A DNA stretch of 64,000 nucleotides from DASSQJ01 sp963730165. Its GTDB lineage: Bacteria; Actinomycetota; Actinomycetes; Actinomycetales; Dermatophilaceae. Positions 34,054 to 41,836 of the stretch are shown here, in pieces. The notes beneath the pieces are model-generated. The model had not been told where the DNA came from. It was given only the letters and a program-made list of their open reading frames with translations, and ran no database searches. The DNA lies in the NCBI GenBank assembly GCA_963730165.1, contig CAVSQS010000001.1:496001-560000 (forward strand), read 5' to 3'. Numbering within the stretch: position 1 is the first letter of the stretch; the number at the start of each line of letters is the position of its first letter. Made by a program: the position numbers and the translations under genes.

Positions 34054-35829
34054 TCAGTCCTCCTTCGGCTTCTCGGTCGTGTCGACGAGCCCGACGTCCT
34101 CGAGGTCGGCCGGGCCGATCGCGGAGACGAGGGCGCTCCTCCTGCTGGTCTCGGCGTCGTGCACGCCGGCCGGCGCCACCTCGGGGTGGTGCAGGTCGAA
34201 CGCCGGGCGCTCGGAGCGGATCCGCGGGATGGAGTCGAAGTTGTGCCGCGGCGGCGGGCACGAGGTGGCCCACTCGAGCGAGGCGCCGTAGCCCCACGGG
34301 TCGTCGGTCTCGACGAGCGGAGCGGTCTTCCACGTCTTCCAGACGTTGTACATGAACGGCAACATCGAGGTCGCCAGGAGGAAGGCGCCGACCGTCGAGA
34401 TCTCGTTGCCGAGGGCGAAGCCGTCCTCGGGCAGGTAGTCGGCGTACCGCCGCGGCATGCCCTGCACCCCGAGGATGTGCTGGACGAAGAACGTCGTGTG
34501 GAAGCCGAGGAACAGCAGCCAGAAGTGCCACTTGCCGAGCTTCTCGTCGAGCATCCGCCCGGTCAGCTTGGGCCACCAGAAGTAGAACCCGGCGAACATC
34601 GCGAAGACGACGGTGCCGAAGACGGTGTAGTGGAAGTGTGCGACGACGAAGTAGCTGTCGGAGAGCTGGAAGTCCAGCGCGGGGCTGGCCAGGATGATGC
34701 CGGTCAGGCCGCCGAAGAGGAACGTGAAGAGGAAGCCGAGCGCCCAGAGCATGGGGGTCTCGAAGGAGAGCTTGCCCCCCCACATCGTGCCGATCCAGTT
34801 GAAGAACTTCACCCCTGTCGGGACCGCGATCAGCATCGTCATGATCGCGAAGAACGGCAGGAGCACCTGGCCGGTGACGTACATGTGGTGGGCCCAGACG
34901 CTGACCGAGAGGGCCGCGATCGCGATCGTCGCGTAGACGAGGGTCTTGTAGCCGAACACCGGCTTCCGGGAGAAGACCGGGATGACCTCGGAGATGATCC
35001 CGAAGAACGGCAGGGCGATGACGTAGACCTCGGGGTGCCCGAAGAACCAGAAGATGTGCTGCCACATCATCGGTCCGCCGCTCGCGGCGTCGAAGATGTG
35101 GGCGTCGAACCGGCGGTCCGCGCCGAGCGCGAAGAGCGCGGCGGCGAGCGCCGGGAAGATGAGCAGCACGAGGATCGAGGTGATGAGCACGGTCCACGTG
35201 AAGATCGGCATCCGGAACATCGTCATTCCCGGCGCGCGCATCGTGAGGATGGTCGTGATGAAGTTGACGGCGCCGAGGATGGTGCCGAAGCCACCGAGTG
35301 CCAGGCCGAAGACCCACAGGTCACCGCCGAGGCCCGGGCTGTAGGTGGCGTCCGAGAGCGGGGCGTACGCGAACCAGCCGAAGGCGGCGGCGCCGCCCGG
35401 GGTGAGGAAGCCCGCGCCGGCGATGAGCCCGCCGAAGAGGTAGAGCCAGTACGCGAACATGTTCAGCCGCGGGAACGCGACGTCCGGGGAGCCGATCTGC
35501 AGCGGCATCAGCGCGTTGGCGAAGCCCGCGAACAGGGGGGTCGCGAAGAGCAGCAGCATGATCGTGCCGTGCATCGTGAACAGCTGGTTGTACTGGTCGG
35601 GGTTGTCGACGATCTGCAGACCCGGCTCGAAGAGCTCGGCACGGATGAGCAGCGCCATGATGCCGCCGACGATGAACCACACGAACGAGGTGATGAAGTA
35701 GAGGTTCCCGATGACCTTGTGGTCGGTCGTGGTCACCCACTTGACCACGGTCGCACCGGGCGACAGGCGCCGGGTCCGGGCCGGGGTCTCGGCCGTGCGC
35801 AGCATGGTGGTGTCGGTCGCGGCGCTCAT
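34054..35829 (-). CDS. ctaD: Cytochrome c oxidase subunit I (aa3 type)
   Basis: The catalytic heme-copper subunit, 591 residues and twelve helices. The heme a ligand is in TMHGTIMLLLF, the HPEVYV motif carries the CuB histidine and the cross-linked tyrosine, WAHHMYV gives the two other CuB histidines and AHFHYTVFG the heme a3 and heme a ligands. The D-channel region reads NMFAYWLYLFGG. A 50-residue hydrophilic C-terminal tail follows the last helix. It begins 2 bases after the ctaC stop. In mycobacteria ctaD is elsewhere; here it shares an operon with ctaC. Confidence 0.97.
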   Translation of the reverse strand: MSAATDTTMLRTAETPARTRRLSPGATVVKWVTTTDHKVIGNLYFITSFVWFIVGGIMALLIRAELFEPGLQIVDNPDQYNQLFTMHGTIMLLLFATPLFAGFANALMPLQIGSPDVAFPRLNMFAYWLYLFGGLIAGAGFLTPGGAAAFGWFAYAPLSDATYSPGLGGDLWVFGLALGGFGTILGAVNFITTILTMRAPGMTMFRMPIFTWTVLITSILVLLIFPALAAALFALGADRRFDAHIFDAASGGPMMWQHIFWFFGHPEVYVIALPFFGIISEVIPVFSRKPVFGYKTLVYATIAIAALSVSVWAHHMYVTGQVLLPFFAIMTMLIAVPTGVKFFNWIGTMWGGKLSFETPMLWALGFLFTFLFGGLTGIILASPALDFQLSDSYFVVAHFHYTVFGTVVFAMFAGFYFWWPKLTGRMLDEKLGKWHFWLLFLGFHTTFFVQHILGVQGMPRRYADYLPEDGFALGNEISTVGAFLLATSMLPFMYNVWKTWKTAPLVETDDPWGYGASLEWATSCPPPRHNFDSIPRIRSERPAFDLHHPEVAPAGVHDAETSRRSALVSAIGPADLEDVGLVDTTEKPKED

Positions 35830-35831
35830 CG

Positions 35832-36725
35832 TCAGTTGCCTCCCTGGGTGCCGACGGTCTGACCCTCCATGAGGGGCTCCCGGTTGAGGTCGTTGCCGAG
35901 CAGTCCGGTCTGGCCCGCGGCCCGCAGCTCGGAGATGTGCTTCTCGTACTCGGCCCGCGAGACGACCTTGACGTTGAAGAGCATCTGCGAGTGGTAGGCG
36001 CCGCAGAGCTCGGCGCACTTGCCGCGGAAGGTGCCCTCCTGGGTCGGGACGACCTGGAACTTGTTGACCCGCCCGGGGATCATGTCCATCTTCTGGAGGA
36101 ACGCCGGCACCCAGAACGAGTGGATGACGTCGCGGGCCGTGAGGTAGAACTCGACCCGCTCGCCCACCGGGAGGTAGAGCGTCGGGATCGTCTCCTCCGC
36201 ACCGGGCTGGCCGGTGAGGATGGCCTGGGTGCCGACCTCGTGGACGTCCTCGTCGAGGTAGTCGAAGTCCCAGCTCCACTGCTTGCCGATGACGTTGATC
36301 GAGACGTCGGGCTGCTTCGAGGTGTCGATCAGGGCCGTCTCGTCGCGGGCCGTGTAGTAGAAGAAGACGACCACCATGAAGATCGGGACCACCGTGAAGA
36401 GGATCTCGATCGGGATGTTGTAGCGCAGCTGCACGGGCAGCTCCGTGTCGTCCTTCTTGCGGCGGTAGGCCGCGATGCACCACACCGCGAGGCCGACGAC
36501 GAGCAGGCCGACGGCGATCAGGGTGATCCACGCGCCGATCCACAGCGTGGTGACGCGCTCACCACCCTCGGTGACCGCCGGCGGGAGCCAGCCGGTGGAG
36601 GCGTTTCCGCGGAGCTCACCGCTGGCACAGCCACCGAGGAGGGCGGCCATCAGCCCACCGAGCAGCACCGAGACACCGAGACGGCGCCCGGCGCGGCGGG
36701 GCGTGGAGAGGTCGTGCTGGCGCAC
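35832..36725 (-). CDS. ctaC: Cytochrome c oxidase subunit II
   Basis: A 297-residue subunit II with a lipoprotein signal (LMAALLGGC, lipobox Cys33), two membrane segments (about 62-84 and 105-127) and a periplasmic cupredoxin domain. The CuA site is complete: HSFWVPAF near 200, then KCAELCGAYHSQM (Cys, Glu, Cys, His, Met). QWSWDF is the aromatic electron-entry patch. GTG 36725 has GAAGGG 7 nt upstream; TAGGGT (36771-36766) is a likely -10. No cytochrome c domain is fused, consistent with electron delivery from QcrC. Confidence 0.96.
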   Translation of the reverse strand: MRQHDLSTPRRAGRRLGVSVLLGGLMAALLGGCASGELRGNASTGWLPPAVTEGGERVTTLWIGAWITLIAVGLLVVGLAVWCIAAYRRKKDDTELPVQLRYNIPIEILFTVVPIFMVVVFFYYTARDETALIDTSKQPDVSINVIGKQWSWDFDYLDEDVHEVGTQAILTGQPGAEETIPTLYLPVGERVEFYLTARDVIHSFWVPAFLQKMDMIPGRVNKFQVVPTQEGTFRGKCAELCGAYHSQMLFNVKVVSRAEYEKHISELRAAGQTGLLGNDLNREPLMEGQTVGTQGGN

Positions 36726-36765
36726 CGCTGCACCCTTCGTCAGGAGAGTCGACAGAATGCAGGAC

Positions 36766-36812
36766 ACCCTACTGCACACCCACCGGGGTTGGCAGTCAGG
36801 GGGGGATACCGT
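36766..36812. promoter_or_regulatory. Divergent promoters for ctaC (-) and the desulfurase-like gene (+)
   Basis: Within the 92 bases between the two starts, TAGGGT on the minus strand (36771-36766) lies about 40 nt before the ctaC start. TACCGT on the plus strand (36807-36812) lies exactly 6 nt before GTG 36819. The first gives a short leader containing the GAAGGG ribosome site and the second a leaderless mRNA. These are assignments by pattern only; no clear -35 boxes are visible. Confidence 0.5.
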
Positions 36813-36818
36813 CGAGGC

Positions 36819-37985
36819 GTGGCGCACAACAGCTTCCGAGGGCCCGAGGGGACCCCCGCCGACGGCCTCCTCGATGCCGCCCGGGGGCCCCTCCACCCCA
36901 CGGCCGTGCAGACCCTCGTGGCCGCCCTCGACGTCGCCTGGGCCGACCCGTCGCGCCGCCACGCGCCCGGGCGGCGGGCCCGCGCGCTGCTCGACACCGC
37001 GCGCGAGGTGCTGGCGGGTGCCCTCGGCGTCCGTCCCGACGAGCTGTCGGTGCACGCGAGCCCCGAGGAGGCCCTCGAGGTGGGCCTGGCCGGTCTGCGA
37101 CACGCCCGCCGGCGCGTCGGCGACACCGTCGTCGCGTCCGCCGTGGAGCGATCCGCCGTGCTGCTCTCCCCCGGGGTGGCGGACCCGGTCCCCGTCGACG
37201 GCGCGGGCCGGGTCGACCCCGCCGCGTGGGCCGATGCGGTGGCCGCCGACGGGGTCGCGGCCGCGGCACTCCAGACCGCGAACGCCGAGGTGGGCACCCG
37301 GCAGCCGCTCGCCGACGCCGCGGTGGCCACCGCACGGCACGGCGTCCCCCTCCTCGTCGACGCCACCGCGTCCCTGGGCCGGGACACGCTGCCACCGCGG
37401 GTCGGAGACGTCCTCGTCGCCGACGCCGCCTCGTTCGGGGGGCCCCCGCTCGGCCTGCTCGGGGTGCGGACCGGGACGCGCTGGAGCCTGCCGGGGGGCC
37501 GGCACGAGGCCGAGCAGGGCCGGGTGGCCGCGCCGCCGTGGGTCCCGGCGGTTCTCGCGGCCGCCGAGGCCTGGCGCCAGGGCGAGGCCGACCGCGCCGT
37601 GGAGGAGGCCGCCGCCCGCGAGCTCGTCGAGCGCGTCCGGGCCGCTGCCGGGGGCGTGCGTGACGTCGTCGTGGCCGGCGACCCGATCGACCGGCTCCCA
37701 CACGTGGTCACCTTCAGCGTCCTGTTCGCCGACGGCGAGGTCCTGCTCGACGAGCTCGCCGGGCGCGGCCTCGCGGTCGCCTCGGGCTCGGCCTGCACGT
37801 CGAGCCGGCTGCGGCCGAGCCACGTCCTCGCGGCCATGGGCGTGCTGACGCAGGGCAACGTCCGCGTCACCCTCCCGCTCGCCGCGGTCTCGCCGACCCG
37901 GGCGGACGACGTGCTCCGGCTGTGCGCCGAGCTGCCCGGCGCCGTGGCCGCCGTCCGCTCCCGCCTCGGGACCGCGGACCTGTGA
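36819..37985 (+). CDS. Cysteine desulfurase-like protein lacking the PLP lysine
   Basis: A 388-residue protein of the NifS/IscS fold: HPTAVQTLVAALDVAWADP at the N-terminus, NAEVGTRQPL, the PLP-pyridine Asp in LLVDATASLG and the active-site loop ASGSACTSSRLRPSHVLAAMGV with Cys326. Two key positions differ. The Schiff-base lysine motif (SxHK in IscS, K206) reads DAASFGGPPLG, with Ser205, and the PLP-stacking histidine (EH in IscS, H104) reads VERSAVL, with Arg111. The reading frame is clean, so this is not a frameshift. The protein may be a pseudo-enzyme or a sulfur carrier. Its stop overlaps the tusA start (GTGA). TACCGT lies 6 nt before its GTG. Confidence 0.85.
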   Translation: MAHNSFRGPEGTPADGLLDAARGPLHPTAVQTLVAALDVAWADPSRRHAPGRRARALLDTAREVLAGALGVRPDELSVHASPEEALEVGLAGLRHARRRVGDTVVASAVERSAVLLSPGVADPVPVDGAGRVDPAAWADAVAADGVAAAALQTANAEVGTRQPLADAAVATARHGVPLLVDATASLGRDTLPPRVGDVLVADAASFGGPPLGLLGVRTGTRWSLPGGRHEAEQGRVAAPPWVPAVLAAAEAWRQGEADRAVEEAAARELVERVRAAAGGVRDVVVAGDPIDRLPHVVTFSVLFADGEVLLDELAGRGLAVASGSACTSSRLRPSHVLAAMGVLTQGNVRVTLPLAAVSPTRADDVLRLCAELPGAVAAVRSRLGTADL

Positions 37986-38251
37986 GCGAGCCGCTCGTCG
38001 TCGACGCGCGGGGGCTGCGCTGCCCCCAGCCGGTCGTGCTCGCCGCGCGGGCGACGCGCGACCTGCCCGTCGGCACGGTCGTCGTCGTCCTGGCCGACGA
38101 CCCGGCCGCCCACGTCGACGTGCCGGCGTGGGCGTGGCTGCGCGGCCACGCGGTCGAGGTCCGCGAGGTCGAGGGGTGGAGCGTCTACACCGTGCGGGTC
38201 GGTGAGTCGGACGAGGAGGGACCCGGCGCCGCACGGGTGAGGTCGACCTGA
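37982..38251 (+). CDS. TusA-family sulfurtransferase
   Basis: An 89-residue sulfur-carrier protein. VVDARGLRCPQPVVLAARA carries the persulfide cysteine in the CPxP signature, followed by the typical alpha/beta core (VVVVLADDPAAHVDVPAWAWLRGH). It would accept sulfane sulfur from a desulfurase and pass it on for tRNA thiolation, molybdopterin or similar. It overlaps the upstream desulfurase-like gene by 4 bases. The last 15 residues extend beyond the family and overlap, tail to tail, the 3' end of aat by 67 bases. Confidence 0.9.
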   Translation: MSEPLVVDARGLRCPQPVVLAARATRDLPVGTVVVVLADDPAAHVDVPAWAWLRGHAVEVREVEGWSVYTVRVGESDEEGPGAARVRST

Positions 38252-38913
38252 GGCGCCCGGAGCGCCTCGGCCAGCCGCGCCAGGTAGACCTCGCGGGGCC
38301 ACTCCTGGGCCCCGAGCCGCCGCAGGTGGTCGGTGGCCCACTGGACGTCGACGAGGCGGCGGGGGTCGCCGTCGGCGTGGAACCGGCGGACCAGCCCGAC
38401 GAGCGCCACCTTCGAGGCGTCCCGCACGCGGTGGAACATCGACTCCCCCGCGAACAGCCCCCCGACGGAGACCCCGTAGAGGCCACCGACGAGCTCACCG
38501 TCGCGCCAGGCCTCGACGCTGTGCGCCCAGCCGAGGTCGTGGAGCCGCCCGTACGCCGCGGCGATCTCGTCGGTGATCCACCGTCCGTCGCGGGCGGGGT
38601 CGCCACAGGCGGCGACGACCTCGTCGAACGCCGTGTCGACCCGCACCTCGAAGCGCGGCAGGACCTGTCGCAGCGACTTGCGCACCTTCAGCCCACCCGC
38701 CGGGATCACTCCGCGCGGGTCAGGTGACCACCAGCCGAGGCTCCCCGAGCCGTGTCGCCCCAGGCCCATCGGGAAGAGCCCGAGCCGGTAGGCGGCGAGC
38801 AGCGTGCCGGGCGCGAGGTCGGCTCCGGCGGCGACGAGGTCCTCCCCCGGCTCGGCGCGGGCGGCGTCGAGCAGCCAGGTGGTGGGCGGCGGCTCGACGG
38901 GCGGGAAGACCAC
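38185..38913 (-). CDS. aat: Leucyl/phenylalanyl-tRNA-protein transferase
   Basis: A 242-residue enzyme of the N-degron pathway that adds Leu or Phe from aminoacyl-tRNA to proteins with N-terminal Arg or Lys. Diagnostic strings are AAYRLGLFPMG, WWSPDPRGVIP, RVDTAFDEVVAACG, WITDEIAAAYGRLHDLGWAHSVEAW and GGLYGVSVGGLFAGESMFH. The GTG at 38913 begins VVFPPVEPPPTTW, the usual start. It follows the PfkB kinase stop by 10 bases on the same strand. Confidence 0.95.
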   Translation of the reverse strand: MVFPPVEPPPTTWLLDAARAEPGEDLVAAGADLAPGTLLAAYRLGLFPMGLGRHGSGSLGWWSPDPRGVIPAGGLKVRKSLRQVLPRFEVRVDTAFDEVVAACGDPARDGRWITDEIAAAYGRLHDLGWAHSVEAWRDGELVGGLYGVSVGGLFAGESMFHRVRDASKVALVGLVRRFHADGDPRRLVDVQWATDHLRRLGAQEWPREVYLARLAEALRAPQVDLTRAAPGPSSSDSPTRTV

Positions 38914-38923
38914 GGCAGGCCCC

Positions 38924-39907
38924 TCAGTCGTGGGCGGTCCGCACGTGCGGGGCGATCTCCTCGGCGGCGTCGTCCCCGTAGGCGGCGGCGAGCCGGTCGA
39001 GGAAGGCACGACGGGTCACGGCGTACTCCTGGGTCCCGACCGTCTCGAGGACGTAGGCGGCGAGCACCGAGCCGATCTGGGCCGAGCGCTCGTGGCTCAG
39101 CCCACCCCGCAGCCCGACGAGGAAGCCGGCCCGGAAGGCATCGCCGACCCCGGTCGGGTCGACCCGCTGGACGTCGCCGGCCACGGGCACGTGGATCGGC
39201 TCCTGCCCGCGGGTGCGGATGTCGACGCCCTCCTTGCCGCGGGTGATGACGCGGGTCGTGACCCGGTCGTCGATCTCGGCCTGGCTCCAGCCCGTCTTGG
39301 TCTCGGTCAGGTGGGACTCGTACTCGTTCGTCACGAGGTAGTCGGCGCCCTCGATGAGGCGCCGGATGAACGGCCCGTCGGCGAAGGCGAGCTGCTGGGA
39401 GGGGTCGGCGACGAACGGGATGCCGCGGGCCCGGCACTCCTCGGTGTGCCGGAGCATCGCCTCGGGGTCGTCGGCACCGATGAGCACGAGGTCGAGGTCC
39501 CAGCGCTCGTGGATCGGGCCGAGCTCGATCATCCGCGCCTCGGACATCGCACCCGCGTAGAACGTCGCGATCTGGGCCATGTCGTCGTCGGTCGTACAGA
39601 CGAAGCGCGCCGTGTGCTGGGTCTCGGAGATGTGGACGTGGTCGGTGATCACGCCGTGGCGGCTGAGCCAGCTGCGGTAGTCGCCGAAGTCCTCCCCCGC
39701 GGCCCCGACGAGGATCGGACGGGCGCCGAGCACGGCCATCCCGAAGCAGATGTTCCCGGCGATCCCGCCCCGGCGGATCTCGAGCTGGTCGGCGAGGAAG
39801 CTCACCGAGATCTTGTCGAGCTGCTCGACGACGAGGGAGTCCGAGAAGCTCCCCCGGAAGGTCATGAGGTGGTCGGTCGCGATGGACCCCGTGACGGCGA
39901 TCTGCAC
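38924..39907 (-). CDS. PfkB-family carbohydrate/adenosine kinase
   Basis: A 327-residue ribokinase-fold kinase. The N-terminal IAVTGSIATDHLMTF and RRGGIAGNICFGMAVLGA (substrate loop) precede the C-terminal signature RVDPTGVGDAFRAGFLVGL with the catalytic Asp. The mycobacterial gene at this chromosomal position (Rv2202c) encodes an adenosine kinase of this fold, so adenosine is the best guess for the substrate. GTG 39907 lies 7 nt downstream of TAGGTT (39920-39915), a leaderless start. It is cotranscribed with aat. Confidence 0.9.
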   Translation of the reverse strand: MQIAVTGSIATDHLMTFRGSFSDSLVVEQLDKISVSFLADQLEIRRGGIAGNICFGMAVLGARPILVGAAGEDFGDYRSWLSRHGVITDHVHISETQHTARFVCTTDDDMAQIATFYAGAMSEARMIELGPIHERWDLDLVLIGADDPEAMLRHTEECRARGIPFVADPSQQLAFADGPFIRRLIEGADYLVTNEYESHLTETKTGWSQAEIDDRVTTRVITRGKEGVDIRTRGQEPIHVPVAGDVQRVDPTGVGDAFRAGFLVGLRGGLSHERSAQIGSVLAAYVLETVGTQEYAVTRRAFLDRLAAAYGDDAAEEIAPHVRTAHD

Positions 39908-39971
39908 GACACCGAACCTACCGGTCACCGGCAGCCCGGGGCGTCACCGGGCACGACGTGTGGGCAACGCA

Positions 39972-40006
39972 GGGGCCCGTCCCACCGCAGCGGTGGGACG
40001 GGCCCC
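39972..40006. terminator. Strong hairpin terminator downstream of erpA
   Basis: A perfect 15-bp stem (arms 39972-39986 and 39992-40006, GGGGCCCGTCCCACC and its complement) closes a 5-nt loop, GCAGC. It lies 33 bases past the erpA stop and about 50 bases upstream of the PfkB kinase promoter, so it isolates the two minus-strand genes. There is no T-tract. Confidence 0.8.
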
Positions 40007-40038
40007 CTCGGACGCTGGACGTGCCCGGTCAGCCGAGG

Positions 40039-40416
40039 TCAGCTGAAGCTGTCGCCGCAGGCGCAGGAGCTGCCCGCGTTGGGGTTGTCGATGGTGAACC
40101 CCTGCTTCTCGATCGTGTCGGAGAAGTCGATCGTCGCGCCGTCGAGGTACGGGGCGCTCATCCGGTCGACGACGACCTCGACGCTGCCGAACTCGCGGAC
40201 GAGGTCACCGTCGAGGGTGCGCTCGTCGAAGTAGAGCTGGTAGATGAGGCCGGAGCAGCCGCCCGGCTGCACGCCCACGCGCAGGCGCAGGTCGTCACGG
40301 CCCTCCTGCTCGAGCAGGGACGCGACCTTGGACGCGGCGACATCGGTGAGGACGACGCCGTGCGTGCCGGCCTCGACCCCGGCCGGGGTCTCGGTGGTCT
40401 GGAGCTGGTCGCTCAT
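40039..40416 (-). CDS. erpA: Iron-sulfur cluster insertion protein (ErpA/HesB, A-type)
   Basis: A 125-residue A-type carrier that delivers [4Fe-4S] clusters to target enzymes. The three conserved cysteines are present: one in QPGGCSGLIYQ and two in SSCACGDSF at the C-terminus. ATG 40416 has GGAG 7 nt upstream. TATCCT at 40505-40500 could be the -10, giving an untranslated leader of about 75 nt, the longest in this window. Likely clients encoded here are NadA, LipA and the Rieske pathway. Confidence 0.94.
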   Translation of the reverse strand: MSDQLQTTETPAGVEAGTHGVVLTDVAASKVASLLEQEGRDDLRLRVGVQPGGCSGLIYQLYFDERTLDGDLVREFGSVEVVVDRMSAPYLDGATIDFSDTIEKQGFTIDNPNAGSSCACGDSFS

Positions 40417-40499
40417 GGGTGCTCTCCTCGTGCTGGTCTGGGGTGCCGGTCCACCGGGTGGAACCGCTGGGGGCCCGCCGGTGTTCCCTGACCCGGTCA

Positions 40500-40505
40500 A
40501 GGATA
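40500..40505 (-). promoter_or_regulatory. Candidate erpA promoter (-10 TATCCT)
   Basis: TATCCT on the minus strand lies about 85 bases before the erpA start. It is the best -10 like hexamer in the 142-base gap between erpA and the glycerate kinase gene. The predicted leader of about 75 nt contains the GAGGAG ribosome site. I could not recognise an operator there. Confidence 0.4.
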
Positions 40506-40558
40506 CGTCGGCGACACGACACCCCGGGCCACCCGGTCCGCGCGCGGCGGGCGCGGAC

Positions 40559-41728
40559 TCAGCGCCCCGGCGACCAGGTCCGCGCGACGCGGGCGGCGCG
40601 GGCCGTCAGCGTGGCGACCGGGTCGGCGACCATCGCCTCGAGGTCACGGGGGCTCTCCACGAGGCTGTAGCAGCCCGCGAGCCCCATCGTCATCGTCTCC
40701 CGGCGGCCGACGAGGCACTCACCGGCGATGAGCACGGTGGGCCGTCCCGTGGCGAGGGTGGCCTCCGCCACCCCGGAGACGACCGACCCGCGCACGGAGG
40801 TCCAGTCCAGCCGGCCGGTGGCGGTGACGACGAGGTCGCTCCCCGCGGCGGCCACCTCGAACCCGGTGACCCGCAGGACCTCCGCGACGGCGCCGACCGG
40901 CCGGGCGCCGAGGGCCAGCAGACCGTAGCCGAGGCCTCCGGCGGCGCCCGCCCCGGGCTCGCGATCGAGCCGGCGCGGCCGCCCGGTCATCAGGTCGAGG
41001 GGCGGGGTGGGGAGCGCACGGGTGAGGACGTCGACGAACCGTCCGACCGCCGCCTCGAGGGCCTGCGCCTGCGAGGCGGTGGCGCCCTTGCCGGGCGCGT
41101 CCACGGCGCTCGTGCCCTGGAGGCCGAGCAACGGCGTCTCCTCGTCCGTCGCGAGGACGAGCTCGACACCCGACAGGCGGTCGATGACGGAGGGCATCCC
41201 GAGGAGGGCGTCGTCGGCGAGGTCGGCGAGGGCGAGACCACCGCGGGCGAGCGGCCCGGTCGGCCCGGCCCCCAGGGCCGCGAGCATCCCCGCGCCGCCG
41301 TCGTTCGTGGCCCCTCCCCCGACCGCCACGACGACCCGCGTCGCCCCCTCCTCGACCGCGGTCTCCAGCAGCTGGCCGACGCCCCACGTGCTCGTCATAC
41401 CCGGGTCGCGCTCGTCGGCGCCGAGCAGGTGCATCCCGGTGGCCTGGGCCGCCTCGACGTAGGCCGTCCGGCGCCCGCCGTCACCGTCGACGAGGAGCAC
41501 CGTCGCGGGCACCTCCCGGCCCAGCGGGTCGCTGACGGTCGTCGCGACCATCGCGCCGCCGACCGCCTGCTGGACCACGTCGAGGAAGCCGGGACCGCCG
41601 CCCGACAACGGCAGGAGACGCAGGTCGTCGTGGGGAGCCCCGTCGGCCCAGCCCCGCGCCAGCGCGGCGGCCGTCTGGACCGGTCCCAGGGTCGACCCGA
41701 AGGTGTCGGGAGCGATGAGGACGCGCAC
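40559..41728 (-). CDS. Glycerate kinase (GarK/GlxK family)
   Basis: Phosphorylates D-glycerate. The 389-residue protein begins RVLIAPDTFGSTLGPVQTAAALARGW, the family N-terminus, and contains PLSGGGPGFLD, VVVAVGGGATNDGGAGMLAALGA and the DAPGKGATASQAQALE region, followed by GAAGGLGYGLLALGARP. GTG 41728 lies 6 nt after TACCCT (41740-41735), so it is probably leaderless. It is divergent from nadA, with the two promoters about 85 bases apart. No glyoxylate genes are adjacent. Confidence 0.93.
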   Translation of the reverse strand: MRVLIAPDTFGSTLGPVQTAAALARGWADGAPHDDLRLLPLSGGGPGFLDVVQQAVGGAMVATTVSDPLGREVPATVLLVDGDGGRRTAYVEAAQATGMHLLGADERDPGMTSTWGVGQLLETAVEEGATRVVVAVGGGATNDGGAGMLAALGAGPTGPLARGGLALADLADDALLGMPSVIDRLSGVELVLATDEETPLLGLQGTSAVDAPGKGATASQAQALEAAVGRFVDVLTRALPTPPLDLMTGRPRRLDREPGAGAAGGLGYGLLALGARPVGAVAEVLRVTGFEVAAAGSDLVVTATGRLDWTSVRGSVVSGVAEATLATGRPTVLIAGECLVGRRETMTMGLAGCYSLVESPRDLEAMVADPVATLTARAARVARTWSPGR

Positions 41729-41734
41729 GGGACG

Positions 41735-41830
41735 AGGGTATCGGGGTCGATGTCCGCCGCCCGGACCGGATGACGCCGCCCACCCGCGGCCGGGGCAGCC
41801 CTGCGGAGCCGCGGCGCGGAGACATACGAT
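41735..41830. promoter_or_regulatory. Divergent leaderless promoters of glycerate kinase (-) and nadA (+)
   Basis: TACCCT (41740-41735, minus strand) ends 6 nt before GTG 41728, and TACGAT (41825-41830, plus strand) ends 6 nt before GTG 41837. Neither gene has a purine-rich ribosome site in front of its start. The intervening 84 bases are GC-rich and contain no operator I recognise, including no obvious NAD-repressor box. Confidence 0.55.
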
Positions 41831-41836
41831 TCAGGG

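Noticed and set aside
33388..35862. 824-codon plus-strand open frame opposite ctaF and ctaD
   Set aside because: It is the mirror of the oxidase genes, with a biased, low-complexity translation full of charged residues.
36819..37985. Frameshift as the reason for the missing lysine in the desulfurase-like protein
   Set aside because: Family motifs continue in the same frame before and after both altered sites, so the substitutions are real codons (TCG and CGA).
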